This document shows, piece by piece, positions 1 through 9,842 of a stretch of DNA of 64,000 nt. The translations under genes and the position numbers were made by a program. The notes beneath the pieces are model-generated. The model saw only the letters and a list, made by a program, of their open reading frames with translations, did not search any database and was not told where the DNA came from. Position 1 is the stretch's first letter, and every line of letters starts with the position of its first letter. This DNA is from Bacillota bacterium (lineage in GTDB: Bacteria; Bacillota_I; Bacilli_A; Izemoplasmatales; Hujiaoplasmataceae). The DNA is taken from the NCBI GenBank assembly GCA_018816905.1, contig JAHIVB010000003.1, positions 1 to 64,000 of the forward strand, in the 5' to 3' direction.

Positions 1-116
1 AGGCTATTGTAAAAGAATACATGTTCTATTACAATAACCAAAGACTTCAAGAAAAAATAAAAGAACTCGCTCCAATTCAATTCAGGAAACAAGTTCTTTC
101 AGCTCTTTTTATTTAA
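1..116 (+). mobile_element. IS3-family transposase, 3' end only
   Basis: An open frame entering from the left edge ends with TAA at 114-116. The roughly 37 visible residues contain the YYNNQRLQ motif and a closing block typical of the C-terminus of IS3/IS150-type transposases (OrfB, after the DDE glutamate). The right end of the element should lie just after the stop, near TGTCCG at 118-123, but the other end is outside the window so the inverted repeat cannot be checked. Whether the full copy is intact cannot be judged. Confidence 0.75.
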
Positions 117-174
117 CTGTCCGTTTTAATCAAACTAACTCCAAATGGCCTTTTTTTTATTTACTCTTAAGTTA

Positions 175-2349
175 TTATCCTAGCAAGTACAAGAAACTCT
201 CAACTTCATCTTCTTCTGCGCTTGACAAATCAAATGGATCATAGTTCTTAATTTTTGCGCTTTGTGAAACTAAGAAATCAAAATCATCAAAGAATCCCGA
301 TTGAACAAGTTGAACTTCCTCGGTCGACATTCCGGTCATCTCCAAAATCTCCGGAAGCATCATTGTATTGAATACCATGTTCAAAACATCTTCGACCCTT
401 CCACGATTTGTGCTATTTAAAAATTCCGATAGGAATCCAGCCAAAACTATTGCATGTGCATAATCGCTTGTGTCATCGCTAAAGTATGCACTGACTTCAT
501 AATAATTAGCTCCATATTCGACAACTGCATAATCGTGCAGTTCAACTTCTAGATTATATAAGTCAGTAAATAACCCTTCTGAGTTCGCACTTCCAAAAAA
601 TACAGTCATCAATGTAATGAGAGTATCCATTTCGGATTCAACGTTATTTCTTACATCTCCAAATAATGCTTCGATTTCGGAATCTGTCAAACCAGAAGTG
701 TCGAAAGCAGAATCTTCACCCAACAATAAAGCGGATACTAAAATTCCTGACAAAGCGTTTGCAACATTATCATCAGCCTCACCAGTAATTAGAGCAAGAA
801 GTTGGGACATATATTCCATGATTTCAACTTGATTCAAAGTTTGATTGTATTGAGATAAAGTATAGTTTTCAATCAAATCATATTCTGATTGCATATATAT
901 TAGTCGTAAGATTTCTCCGTCTGTATAGTCAAACCATTCCAAGACGGGATCCATCAAGTCATATCCAAATTGAGTTAATGCATAAACATCTCCAAACTCA
1001 AACAATTCAACAAAACTATCAGAAATAGCCACCTCAGATCCCGAGACTCCTGAGACTGCACTCAAATAGTCGTCAAACAATGCTTTTTGTTGATCATACG
1101 TCAAGACTTCTCTCATTTCTTCAATCAAGCCGTCGTTTTCTATTTGGAAGGTGTTAAAATATTTGATTGCCAATATCATTGTTTCAACTTCATATGTATC
1201 CGGGTCTTCTGCATAGAACCCTTTTAGAGAATCAATGAATTCTGCATCAATGGTGTCAAGTAACCTAGCAAAAGCTTCTATGCACAGTAAAGACTGAGCT
1301 GCATTTTCTGTAGGATAACTTATCATCGTAGTATCCCCTGATGCGGAAATCGACATCGCGGTGATTAATTCGAACATCACTACCATATCTTGAATTGATG
1401 GCATATTATCAAGCATTGCTTGTGAGAGTTCTTCTTTAACCAATATGATTTCAGAGGTCTCTAAATCAGAAGGATTGTCAGCGTTAATCAAATTGTCAAT
1501 ATTCGTAAAAAACGCTGTGTCTAGTTGTGTTAAAATTGACACGAAATATTGAGTTGTATGAAGTGCCGACAGCAAAACATCCTCATGTGATGTCTCAATT
1601 GCAGATTCTAATTCTTCATACATCATAATTTGAGAATTGTATTCGTCAATTTGTGATTGATAGTATCCGCCGTAATCGCCATATTCTTCAATATAATACT
1701 CGTACATATCGACGCTTTCTTGGATTGATTCAATATTTTGATTTACTAGACCAGGAACATACAAAAGAAAAGCATTGATTAAAGCTTCAAAATTGATATC
1801 CGTCGCAATCAAAACTTGCAATGCCTCACTAATCGCAATGATGTCACCCTCTGCACTATTGACACTGTCGACAAAAGTTGTCATGTCAGTGGACATTGAT
1901 TCAAATTCCGAGGCGACCATTCCTTTGTCGACCAATGCAGCAGCAAAGCCATCAGGAACGTCTCCAAACGCATCTTCAGCCAATGTTTGAACTGAGGATA
2001 TTTCAGTCGTTCTATTAGATACATAGGCTATACTGGCTGAAAGTCCTGAGTTTTGATATCCTCGTTTACCATCAGTTTGAACCTGAAATACAAGCACTGT
2101 TCCGGTAAGTGAACTAAAATCGTATGAGTTACTCGAAACAGTCGCTTGTTGGGTTCCGTTAACGAATATGATGTACTTGTCGGCTTCGGGAACGTCATCC
2201 CAACTCAAAATTTTATTTGTAATGACTAAATTCATGGGGGTTCCAGCAATTTCTGTATAGTCAATATCCAGATCAGAACCTCCTGTGTTGCATCCAAGTA
2301 GTACAACCGCGGAAAGTAATAGTGTAAAGATTAATAATAGTTTTTTCAT
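175..2349 (-). CDS. Large lipoprotein with an N-terminal fibronectin-III-like domain
   Basis: A 724-residue secreted lipoprotein. The N-terminus has a hydrophobic signal ending in the lipobox LLGC, so the cysteine at about residue 20 should be lipidated and the protein held on the outer face of the membrane. Residues about 35-110 have an FN3-like layout (a Trp-Asp strand and a tyrosine-rich strand). The remaining roughly 600 residues are acidic, mostly helical and not recognised. The start is backed by GGGGGAG upstream of ATG. It lies 13 bp after the ABC permease gene on the same strand, so the three-gene unit probably makes and exports, or works with, this lipoprotein. No enzymatic motif is visible. 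Confidence 0.8.
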   Translation of the reverse strand: MKKLLLIFTLLLSAVVLLGCNTGGSDLDIDYTEIAGTPMNLVITNKILSWDDVPEADKYIIFVNGTQQATVSSNSYDFSSLTGTVLVFQVQTDGKRGYQNSGLSASIAYVSNRTTEISSVQTLAEDAFGDVPDGFAAALVDKGMVASEFESMSTDMTTFVDSVNSAEGDIIAISEALQVLIATDINFEALINAFLLYVPGLVNQNIESIQESVDMYEYYIEEYGDYGGYYQSQIDEYNSQIMMYEELESAIETSHEDVLLSALHTTQYFVSILTQLDTAFFTNIDNLINADNPSDLETSEIILVKEELSQAMLDNMPSIQDMVVMFELITAMSISASGDTTMISYPTENAAQSLLCIEAFARLLDTIDAEFIDSLKGFYAEDPDTYEVETMILAIKYFNTFQIENDGLIEEMREVLTYDQQKALFDDYLSAVSGVSGSEVAISDSFVELFEFGDVYALTQFGYDLMDPVLEWFDYTDGEILRLIYMQSEYDLIENYTLSQYNQTLNQVEIMEYMSQLLALITGEADDNVANALSGILVSALLLGEDSAFDTSGLTDSEIEALFGDVRNNVESEMDTLITLMTVFFGSANSEGLFTDLYNLEVELHDYAVVEYGANYYEVSAYFSDDTSDYAHAIVLAGFLSEFLNSTNRGRVEDVLNMVFNTMMLPEILEMTGMSTEEVQLVQSGFFDDFDFLVSQSAKIKNYDPFDLSSAEEDEVESFLYLLG

Positions 2350-2362
2350 ATTTTCTCCCCCT

Positions 2363-4813
2363 TTAATATTTTTTTGTTTCTTCTATCAGTTTAAGTTTCC
2401 TGATTTTCAGGAAATAGTACCCGTATGCACCAGCCAAAATCAAGGCTTCGAAAGCAAATGTACTTGCTAGAACGCTCCAAGTAGGCACAATGCTTTTATA
2501 ATAGTGGAACACTAGCATGATTCTTGGAAAATACTTGATGAATATAAAAGTCTCTCCCAGACAAAGAATAAATAATAGTGAGAATATCAATAAAGCTTCC
2601 TTCAGCAACATTTGAAAGAACTCTTTCCCATCTTGACCTAAAATAATCATTTTTGCATAATCGGACTTCATCGAGTAGAAGATTAGTAATATGTTATTCA
2701 CCATGACTATTACAAAACAGACGACTAGAACAGAGCATAAAAAGATGAACATGTTGTTGATGTTTTTGATATAGTCATTATATTCTTTAATATAGTCATC
2801 CATTGAAATAACATAATACATATCAAGTGAATATCGATGAATCAAATCAGAATATACTTCAGGATTTTCAGATTGAATGAAAACGGTATTAACTGAAAAA
2901 ATATCATTATAATCTTCAATTTCAAAAATATTTGTATAGACAATATTATCGAAATTAGTAATGAAAAAACCTACAATAACGAAGGGTATGTCCTGTATTT
3001 CACGGCTGAAGTCCATGGTGATGCTATCACCAATTTCAACTCCATAAATAAATCCCATGCTCTGAGGAATAATAATGGCAGGAAGTTCACCGCTGATTGA
3101 AAAGTCTATTGTATCCGTTGTCTCAAATGCATAATGATCCAAAAAAGCTTGATAATCCATTGATACATTAAAGTGAGTTCTCCTGATTTCATCACCGAAA
3201 TGCATTAAAGATTCTAAATAGACAATTGCATCATCGACCTGAGTTACATCAAAATCATCTTCAATTTCATCTTTCATTGTATCTTGATAATCAAATATAC
3301 CCAAAATAGCATAATCTACTTGAAGTTGATTACTAAAAGCATCAAATTCAGTCTCAATGAATTGGTTGATAGAAAATACTGAAATCGTGATTAAAAAGAT
3401 GACAAATAGTACTTTGAATGAATGGTTGAAAAAAGGACTGTCTTTCATTTGTCTCACGCTGATGGCAGAAAAGAGACTCGATTTTTTCCATTTTTTGATG
3501 AAAAGATAAATCCAGACAATCGACCATTCGAACAACTGAAACAATATAAGTATCGATAACACAACTTGAATAATCGCTTCAATTCCAGTTGGAAGAATAT
3601 GTACAAACTCGAAGAATAAATAAAGTAAAAAAACAATAATCCCAAACGTATATTTCCTAACAGTTTTAGAATACCGAAAACTTGTGGATTGAGCAATGCT
3701 CGAACTTTTTTGCATTCTTCTTTTCAAAATAATCATTTCAAAGAAAATGAAAATTACACAGATTGCTGTCGCAATAAAGACATTGTACAATGGAAAATCT
3801 ATGAAATGGTGTATTCCATAAAAGTATCCGCCCAAATTGATTAAGCCGTATGTCATAAAAATAGAGAAAAGTGCACTCAAAGTAACAAAGATTCCTAATT
3901 CAAGTCCCCAAACATGAAATGTATAATTCGAGTCCCCACCCAAAGAAGACACCACTCCATTTTCAATGGGAAAATCCTTAAAGAATAAAATGAAAAGCGA
4001 GTGAAGCACTAATACGATGGCAAACAACATCAGAACGCCTATACCCAAAAAAGTGGATGCGCTGTAAGTGGCTTGCCTATTAATTTCATTCAAGTCGATG
4101 GTTTGGACTATTTGATAATCGTTATAATCTGTATCTTCTGAAATCCGATTTATAAAATCAGCTGTCGATACCGTTGATAATAAATCAATATATATTGTAT
4201 TTCCCAAATTTTCAAGATTGCTTAATCCAAACAGATCTTCCATAAATACAGATTTTAAGATAAATACTGTTTCACCAGCAAAGAGTCCGTAATCGTCAAC
4301 GATTTGTATTATTGAATAAATATATTCTACATCACTCGCAAAAAAACAGATCTCGTCACCGATTGTCAATTTGTGTTTTTCGGCAAATGAACTTGTAACA
4401 ACCATCTCTCTGCCACTCATGCTCGATATATCTTGATTGATTAATCTTTCAAGTTCATGAGGCTCAGCAGATAAGATTTGAGCATAAAATTCAGATTCAT
4501 TAACCCCGAGCAAAGTATAGATGTTCATGAATACTGAAGCATAACTCATCTCAGTCGCGTAGTTTATTTCAAGGTTTCTCTTATTAATAATTCGCACTTG
4601 AGAATTCTCGTCATAGGACATGACTACGTCCACCGATTGATATACTTCTTTGGCTTCGTAATAGAATACTTGCTTGAATACAGGATACATGCTAAGAGAC
4701 AGTAATATCAAGGTTATCAAAATAGTCAGGGTGAAAATAACAATCAGTGAACTTCCTTTTTTTGATTGAATGTTCCTAAATGCGTGCCTAAATTTAAACT
4801 TGAACGGAGTCAT
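2363..4813 (-). CDS. FtsX/MacB-type ABC transporter permease
   Basis: About 816 residues with a membrane helix near the N-terminus, a large extracytoplasmic domain (about 60-260), three helices (about 265-370), further helices (about 395-440), a second helix-domain-helix block from about 460, and three C-terminal helices (about 690-805). This is the duplicated FtsX-like architecture of LolE/MacB-type exporters that act on lipoproteins or peptides. The ATG at 4813 is preferred over upstream in-frame TTG/ATG codons because GGAAGGA lies at the right distance. The gene overlaps the end of the ATPase gene by about 20 bp, indicating translational coupling. The substrate is unknown; the neighbouring lipoprotein is the obvious candidate. 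Confidence 0.8.
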   Translation of the reverse strand: MTPFKFKFRHAFRNIQSKKGSSLIVIFTLTILITLILLSLSMYPVFKQVFYYEAKEVYQSVDVVMSYDENSQVRIINKRNLEINYATEMSYASVFMNIYTLLGVNESEFYAQILSAEPHELERLINQDISSMSGREMVVTSSFAEKHKLTIGDEICFFASDVEYIYSIIQIVDDYGLFAGETVFILKSVFMEDLFGLSNLENLGNTIYIDLLSTVSTADFINRISEDTDYNDYQIVQTIDLNEINRQATYSASTFLGIGVLMLFAIVLVLHSLFILFFKDFPIENGVVSSLGGDSNYTFHVWGLELGIFVTLSALFSIFMTYGLINLGGYFYGIHHFIDFPLYNVFIATAICVIFIFFEMIILKRRMQKSSSIAQSTSFRYSKTVRKYTFGIIVFLLYLFFEFVHILPTGIEAIIQVVLSILILFQLFEWSIVWIYLFIKKWKKSSLFSAISVRQMKDSPFFNHSFKVLFVIFLITISVFSINQFIETEFDAFSNQLQVDYAILGIFDYQDTMKDEIEDDFDVTQVDDAIVYLESLMHFGDEIRRTHFNVSMDYQAFLDHYAFETTDTIDFSISGELPAIIIPQSMGFIYGVEIGDSITMDFSREIQDIPFVIVGFFITNFDNIVYTNIFEIEDYNDIFSVNTVFIQSENPEVYSDLIHRYSLDMYYVISMDDYIKEYNDYIKNINNMFIFLCSVLVVCFVIVMVNNILLIFYSMKSDYAKMIILGQDGKEFFQMLLKEALLIFSLLFILCLGETFIFIKYFPRIMLVFHYYKSIVPTWSVLASTFAFEALILAGAYGYYFLKIRKLKLIEETKKY

Positions 4814-5474
4814 CTGATTGAATCCTTCCATCAAGTAGTTTAATTGTCCTAGAACAATATTTAAGATTATCTGGATTATGCGTAACCATTAAAACCGTGA
4901 CATTGTGTTCTAAATGAATCTTCTTCAAAAGATTCATAACTTCCGAACCGCTTTTTTGATCTAAATTGCCTGTAGGTTCATCCGCAAATATGATTTGGGG
5001 GCGATTAATCAACGCTCTGGCTATGGCTACTCTTTGTTGCATTCCTCCAGAGAGTTGATTTGGAAAATAATCTTTATACTCATCCATGCCTACCCATTTA
5101 AGCACTTCTTCAATTCTCGAAAAATCAAAATCTTTCGCAAGAATCATAGGCAACTGAATATTTTCATAGACTGTGAGATTCGGTAAAAGATTATAAAATT
5201 GAAAAATAAAGGATATCTGCCTCTTGCGTACATCCTGTATTTGAAAAGAAGACATCTCGCTCCATTCGTTACCAAGAATTTTAACTGAGCCTTCGCTTGC
5301 TTGTTCAAGTCCGGATAACACGTATAAAAGGGTTGTTTTTCCAGACCCTGAAGGTCCCACGATGCCACAAAAATCTTGCTCATGAATCTCTAAATTGATT
5401 CCGTGAAGAACAGGAATTGTTCGATTTTCTACTTGATAATTTTTCTTTAAATTAGATGCAACAAGAAGAGCCAT
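4794..5474 (-). CDS. ABC transporter ATP-binding protein (LolD/MacB family)
   Basis: 226 residues forming one ABC ATPase. Visible motifs in order are Walker [10 protein letters not shown] (about 42-50), a Q-loop region, the signature LSGGMQQR (about 140), Walker [13 protein letters not shown] (about 160) and a switch histidine in MVTHNP. The phrase ADEPTGNLD is characteristic of the LolD/MacB/FtsE group, agreeing with the FtsX-like permease that follows. It is the first gene of the exporter-lipoprotein operon. The ribosome site before ATG at 5474 is weak, and no promoter was assigned. Confidence 0.9.
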   Translation of the reverse strand: MALLVASNLKKNYQVENRTIPVLHGINLEIHEQDFCGIVGPSGSGKTTLLYVLSGLEQASEGSVKILGNEWSEMSSFQIQDVRKRQISFIFQFYNLLPNLTVYENIQLPMILAKDFDFSRIEEVLKWVGMDEYKDYFPNQLSGGMQQRVAIARALINRPQIIFADEPTGNLDQKSGSEVMNLLKKIHLEHNVTVLMVTHNPDNLKYCSRTIKLLDGRIQSDDSVQV

Positions 5475-5561
5475 ATTATCGGTCCAATCCCTTCGTTATA
5501 ATCGTAGATAGATTCATTATATCATTGTTTATTTGCGCATGCAATATAGGGTAATATATCA

Positions 5562-5588
5562 AAAAAAATAAAGCAGCCTAAGCTGCTT
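5562..5588 (-). terminator. Intrinsic terminator after the CxPC membrane protein
   Basis: On the minus strand AAGCAGC pairs with GCTGCTT around a four-base loop and is followed by a run of T (A-run at 5562-5568 on plus). The stem overlaps the last codons of the gene that ends at 5578. Confidence 0.7.
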
Positions 5589-6072
5589 CGTTTTCGTCTT
5601 TAGTTGGAATTTTGCATTTGACATGATTAATCTCATATCGAAGCCAAATGAACCCTAGAACAATTATTAATACCGAAATCAATTTATAAGGTAACCCAGC
5701 TAATGGTAATACTGCTATAGATAAAGTAATTCCTATAGTTGCGAAGAATGCAATAACACAGGGAGTGCAACCGTAAGTGAGCATTCCAAAAAATACAGCA
5801 ATACTACTAAGGAAAGTTCCTTTCCCCTCTTTTCCAGTCAACTTAACTAAAGCGGTACTTAAATTCATCATAAAAGCACTAGCGAAAGACATGAAAATGT
5901 TGATTAGTATGTTGATAATTACCAGGTAAACTCCATAATTTTCAACCATCAAAGCATATCCGCCATTCAAACGATCTAGTAAGAAATAAATGACAAGAAA
6001 AAAGCCTAAAAATATGCTTCCTTGAATGATGTATTTTTTTTGTTTTTGCATTTCAATAACAGTATTAAACAT
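5578..6072 (-). CDS. Small membrane protein with a CxPC motif
   Basis: 164 residues, four predicted membrane helices, and a GCTPC motif at about residue 107-111 at the edge of the third helix. The start at 6072 is chosen over an upstream TTG (6108) because AAGGAGATATC lies directly before ATG. The gene overlaps the end of msrB by 8 bp, so the two are probably cotranslated. A paired cysteine motif beside a methionine sulfoxide reductase hints at a membrane redox or electron-supply role, but that is inference from context; no named family was recognised. Confidence 0.65.
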   Translation of the reverse strand: MFNTVIEMQKQKKYIIQGSIFLGFFLVIYFLLDRLNGGYALMVENYGVYLVIINILINIFMSFASAFMMNLSTALVKLTGKEGKGTFLSSIAVFFGMLTYGCTPCVIAFFATIGITLSIAVLPLAGLPYKLISVLIIVLGFIWLRYEINHVKCKIPTKDENEAA

Positions 6073-6511
6073 TTGATATCTCCTTGAAAATGGAAAGTAA
6101 ATATTCATATCCTCTTGATTTCATTTCTTCAATGGGAATAAACTCTAAAGCTGCAGAGTTAATGCAATAACGCATTCCCCCCAACTCTTCTGGGCCGTCA
6201 TCAAATAGATGACCTAAATGAGAATCTGCATCTTTAGACCGAACTTCTGTTCGAATCATTCCATGGGTTTTGTCAAGTTTTGCATTGACGGGTGCAATGG
6301 GTTTTGAAAAACTTGGCCAACCACAGCCCGAATCAAATTTGTCTTTTGAAGAAAACAAAGGCTCTTTCGATAAGATATCAACATAGATTCCTTCTTGATG
6401 ATGATTCCAAAACTCATTAGAGAATGGTCTCTCTGTGCCATTTTTTTGTGTAACTTGATACTGTAGGTCTGTTAGTTTTGATAAAGCGATTTTCTTTTTA
6501 ATTTGATCCAT
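6065..6511 (-). CDS. msrB: Peptide-methionine (R)-S-oxide reductase MsrB
   Basis: About 148 residues. MsrB reduces the R epimer of methionine sulfoxide in proteins. Visible family motifs are GCGWPSF in the first half, [10 protein letters not shown], and [11 protein letters not shown] near the C-terminus, where the cysteine is the catalytic residue. An in-frame TTG further upstream exists, but ATG at 6511 gives the usual MsrB N-terminus and has a GGTGAT-type site before it. It is upstream of and overlaps the CxPC membrane gene. It is single-domain, not fused to MsrA. Confidence 0.92.
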   Translation of the reverse strand: MDQIKKKIALSKLTDLQYQVTQKNGTERPFSNEFWNHHQEGIYVDILSKEPLFSSKDKFDSGCGWPSFSKPIAPVNAKLDKTHGMIRTEVRSKDADSHLGHLFDDGPEELGGMRYCINSAALEFIPIEEMKSRGYEYLLSIFKEISNV

Positions 6512-6565
6512 ACTATCACCAAATCCATTATAACACAATCATAAAATCCAAGATTGGATGTTGCT

Positions 6566-6602
6566 TATAGAAAAGAAGTTCATTCAGAACTTCTTTTCTA
6601 TA
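6566..6602 (-). terminator. Long-stem terminator downstream of arcA
   Basis: A near-perfect 16-bp stem (6566-6581 with 6587-6602) with a five-base loop ATTCA lies between the arcA stop and the msrB upstream region. It is symmetric and AT-rich at its base, so it could stop transcription on both strands. Confidence 0.7.
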
Positions 6603-6612
6603 TGACAAGGGA

Positions 6613-7836
6613 CTACTCTCTATAGAGGGGCATGCTCATGCATCTGGGTCCGCCTCTACCTCTCGATAATTCGCTAGACGGTATGGTATGACATACTATG
6701 CCGTGTTTTTTAAGAATGTTGTTCGTTATATGATTTCTTTCATATACTATAACTTCTCCCGGTTTAATAACAACCGTATTGGCCCCGTCATTCCATTGCT
6801 CGCGGTCACTAGAAACGATATCGTCTCCTCCGCAAGGAATCAAGGTGATTTTTTGATGTAAGTACTTTTCCAAAATAATATCCAAGGTACCTTCGATTGG
6901 TACTACAGTTAGTTTGTTTTTTTTCTGAAGATTTCTAGTCAATTCATATGCTTTTATCGCATTTCTTAGTTCGTTGTGAATAAGAAATTTATCCTTGTCA
7001 ACTTGGGTAAAAACGGTATCAAGGTGCATAAATGACCTGCTTTTAGGAATGTCAAAAGCAAGAACGGTATCAAAAGTTGTTTCAAATTGATAAAACAAAC
7101 TTTTAGCCAGTTTTTCAATTGCAGCGGGATGAGTACGTTGAGATACCCCCACTGCTATGACTTTTTCATTTAGCACAAGGATGTCTCCGCCTTCAATCGT
7201 AGATTGGAAGTTTCGATCATAAAACATCGGAATGTTTTTATTGGAATAATCTGGGTGAAACTTAAAAATATATTCTGAGTAAATAGTTTCTCTGCTTCTA
7301 GTTATCGTATACATTTTGCTAATTGCAATACCGTTTCCTATCGTAGAAAATGGGTCTCTAGTAAAATAGAGATTGGGCATAGGATCGGTTACAAAAGGAT
7401 AATCTCTAATGTAATCTGAAAGCGTCCTCTTTGTGAAGTTTGGAACTTCAGATTTTCGAATTCCAGCCATCGTAACTTCAATCATCTCTTTTGTTGAGTC
7501 GAAAGAAGACAAATACTCCGTCATGATAACTTTTAAAGTATCACTAGTGATATTAGATTCTTCTATGAATTGAGCGATGAATGCGTTTCTTACATCTTTT
7601 GAAGTATCCAAAGCTTCAGCGGTAAGATCAGCTAGATAAACGACTTCAACTCCGCACTTCCTAAAAGTCTCCGCAAATTGATCGTGTTCTTCTCTTGCGA
7701 GTTCAAGCCATGGAATATCATCAAAAAGCAACTGTTCAAGCCATTTCGGAGTTAAGTTTTCAAGTTCTCTGCCAGGTCTATGCAACAATACTTTCTTCAA
7801 CGGTGCAATTTCTGAAAAAACATTCAATTCTTTCAT
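6613..7836 (-). CDS. arcA: Arginine deiminase
   Basis: 407 residues, the usual length. ArcA hydrolyses arginine to citrulline and ammonia, the first step of the ADI energy pathway. Recognised pieces are the N-terminal substrate region LLHRPGRELENLTP, the central FTRDPF and HLDTVFT motifs carrying catalytic Asp/His residues, and the C-terminal GGPRCMSMPL with the nucleophilic cysteine. ATG at 7836 is preferred over ATG at 7842 because GGAG lies only two bases from the earlier codon. It is 25 bp downstream of tnaA on the same strand. No arcB, arcC or arginine-ornithine antiporter is in the window. Confidence 0.93.
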   Translation of the reverse strand: MKELNVFSEIAPLKKVLLHRPGRELENLTPKWLEQLLFDDIPWLELAREEHDQFAETFRKCGVEVVYLADLTAEALDTSKDVRNAFIAQFIEESNITSDTLKVIMTEYLSSFDSTKEMIEVTMAGIRKSEVPNFTKRTLSDYIRDYPFVTDPMPNLYFTRDPFSTIGNGIAISKMYTITRSRETIYSEYIFKFHPDYSNKNIPMFYDRNFQSTIEGGDILVLNEKVIAVGVSQRTHPAAIEKLAKSLFYQFETTFDTVLAFDIPKSRSFMHLDTVFTQVDKDKFLIHNELRNAIKAYELTRNLQKKNKLTVVPIEGTLDIILEKYLHQKITLIPCGGDDIVSSDREQWNDGANTVVIKPGEVIVYERNHITNNILKKHGIVCHTIPSSELSRGRGGPRCMSMPLYRE

Positions 7837-7861
7837 TCTCATTCTCCTAATCCCCGTAAAA

Positions 7862-9247
7862 TTACTCTACAGGTTTAAATCTAGCTGTGAAATGTCTTAG
7901 AATTGGAGACTCATAGACAAATTCAACGCCCTTAATACTATTTCTTCTTTGATATACTTTAATGACAGTTTCAGCAACGTATCTTAAATGCTCGAAAGTA
8001 TAGGTTCTTCGAGGAATAGTAAGCCTCATAAATTCCATATCAGCTTGTAAATTCTTTCCAGTATCCGGATCTCTTCCCAAAAGTAAAGAGCCAATCTCAA
8101 CCGCACGGATTCCACCTTCTAAGTACAATTCATTACATACTGCTTGGGCAGGAAATTGATCAAATGGTATTTGAGGGCACATCGCTTTACAGTCTACGAA
8201 TACCGCATGACCTCCAGTGGGATATTGAATAGGCACTCCAGCTTCAATTAGTAGATCTCCCAAATATTTGATTTCATCTAAGCGATAAGCTAGATAACTT
8301 TCATCAAGTGCTTCAAGTAATCCAACAGCCAGGGCGTCCATATCCCTTCCTGCAAGGCCTCCATAAGTTGGAAATCCTTCCATGGGAACGATTCTAATTT
8401 GACATTGCTTGTAAAAATCTTCATCATCTTTGATGGCAATCAAACCACCTATGTTGACAAGTCCATCTTTTTTTGAACTCATTAAAAAGATATCAGCAAG
8501 ATCAAAAGTTTCTTTAGCAATCTCTTTGACTGTTTTATTTTCATATCCTTTTTCTCTTAATTTAATGAAATATGCGTTTTCAGCATATCTTGCACCATCA
8601 ATCAACAGAGGAATATGATGCTTTTTAGCAAGTTCTGATACCATCCTCATGTTTTCCATGCTGACAGGTTGACCTCCTGCAGAATTGTTTGTTATAGTCA
8701 TGATTATACCCGCAATGGATTCTTTTGAATATTCTGTAATCAATTTTTCCAAACGCTCAATATCAAAATTACCTTTAAAAGGATGATAATTAGACAAATC
8801 AAAGCACTCTTCACAAACACAATCGATTGCTCTAGCTCCTGCAAGTTCTACGTGTGCTCGCGTCGTATCAAAATGAATGTTACTAATAAATACCATTCCA
8901 GGGTGTTTTACGAGCAGAGGGATGACGACTTGCTCTGCTCCCCGCCCTTGATGAGCCGGCATCATAAACTGATATCCAGTTATTTCCTTAACAGTTTTTT
9001 CGAGCCGATAAAAACTGGAAGATCCTGCATATGATTCATCTCCCATCATCAATGCAGCCCATTGAAAATGGCTCATTGCTCCCGTACCAGAATCAGTCAA
9101 TAAATCGATGAATACATCTTCGCTTCTTAGTTTGAAAGGATTGTATCCGGCTTCTTCCAATCTTTTCGACCTATCTGTTTTTGCAATTAATCGAATCGGT
9201 TCAACCATTTTGATTTTATATGGCGGCAATGAATAAGTATTTTTCAT
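7862..9247 (-). CDS. tnaA: Tryptophanase (beta-eliminating lyase)
   Basis: 461 residues of the PLP-dependent tryptophanase/tyrosine phenol-lyase family, which makes pyruvate, ammonia and indole (or phenol). The PLP lysine lies in [12 protein letters not shown], and THQGRGAE-type residues appear as AHQGRGAEQ. The C-terminal [18 protein letters not shown] matches the tryptophanase version of the substrate pocket rather than the Met-Glu-Arg version of tyrosine phenol-lyase, so tryptophanase is preferred. No tnaC-type leader is possible in the 9-bp gap to the preceding membrane-protein gene. It is probably cotranscribed with arcA. Confidence 0.85.
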   Translation of the reverse strand: MKNTYSLPPYKIKMVEPIRLIAKTDRSKRLEEAGYNPFKLRSEDVFIDLLTDSGTGAMSHFQWAALMMGDESYAGSSSFYRLEKTVKEITGYQFMMPAHQGRGAEQVVIPLLVKHPGMVFISNIHFDTTRAHVELAGARAIDCVCEECFDLSNYHPFKGNFDIERLEKLITEYSKESIAGIIMTITNNSAGGQPVSMENMRMVSELAKKHHIPLLIDGARYAENAYFIKLREKGYENKTVKEIAKETFDLADIFLMSSKKDGLVNIGGLIAIKDDEDFYKQCQIRIVPMEGFPTYGGLAGRDMDALAVGLLEALDESYLAYRLDEIKYLGDLLIEAGVPIQYPTGGHAVFVDCKAMCPQIPFDQFPAQAVCNELYLEGGIRAVEIGSLLLGRDPDTGKNLQADMEFMRLTIPRRTYTFEHLRYVAETVIKVYQRRNSIKGVEFVYESPILRHFTARFKPVE

Positions 9248-9256
9248 GTTTTTCTC

Positions 9257-9703
9257 CTATAAGTTGCTTGTAATTGTCTTGTATACATCTAAAATCAAAA
9301 CATTCGTTGGTTTTGAGGGGTCAACTAAGATTTTGATTTTTGTTCCCACAGGAAGCTTGTTTGATTTTGAATTTCTAAGAAGAAAATTGCTTCTACTAAA
9401 CTTGACAGACTCGAATGTATAGTCAAACTTAATAGATGCTCTGCTTCGGTAAAAAAAGACTTTGATTACTTCAGCATCTATTTCCGTTCCAATGCTGAAC
9501 ATTTTGTGAATGAATATGATTCTCACTATAGCTCTAATTAGAGATAAGAATGCGAGCCCTGCAAAAACATATCCCCAATAATCTTTCACTTCACCAATGA
9601 CTAAGTAAAGTCCGATTCCCCCTCCAATGATGATTGTAAATACGCTAAAGAATGTAATGTAATCTGTCATGATTATTTCTGTCAACTTAGGTTTGCTTCT
9701 CAT
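9257..9703 (-). CDS. Small membrane protein, DUF3592-like
   Basis: 148 residues with two N-terminal membrane helices (about 15-35 and 42-62) and a C-terminal beta-rich part ending in VDPSKPTNVLIL, the layout of DUF3592-type proteins of unknown function. TAGGAGGAATT before ATG at 9703 decides the start over an upstream codon at 9727. It is first in the same-strand run with tnaA and arcA, with 9 bp to tnaA, but no functional link is evident. Confidence 0.6.
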   Translation of the reverse strand: MRSKPKLTEIIMTDYITFFSVFTIIIGGGIGLYLVIGEVKDYWGYVFAGLAFLSLIRAIVRIIFIHKMFSIGTEIDAEVIKVFFYRSRASIKFDYTFESVKFSRSNFLLRNSKSNKLPVGTKIKILVDPSKPTNVLILDVYKTITSNL

Positions 9704-9769
9704 AATTCCTCCTATTTTACAGTTCAATTTTTAATAGATAAAATAATTTTCTGCATTAAAACGCAAAAA

Positions 9770-9793
9770 CGATGAATATTGGACTATTCATCG
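9770..9793 (-). terminator. Terminator after the rRNA methyltransferase gene
   Basis: CGATGAAT pairs with ATTCATCG around an eight-base loop. On the minus strand the stem is followed by TTTTTGCG. Confidence 0.6.
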
Positions 9794-9842
9794 ATGATGA
9801 GTTAGATATAATTTTGATAGTTCCTTTCCTGCTTCACTTCGA

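Noticed and set aside
7862-9247. Tyrosine phenol-lyase
   Set aside because: The substrate-pocket segment reads AVEIGS as in tryptophanases, not the Met-Glu-Arg form of tyrosine phenol-lyases.
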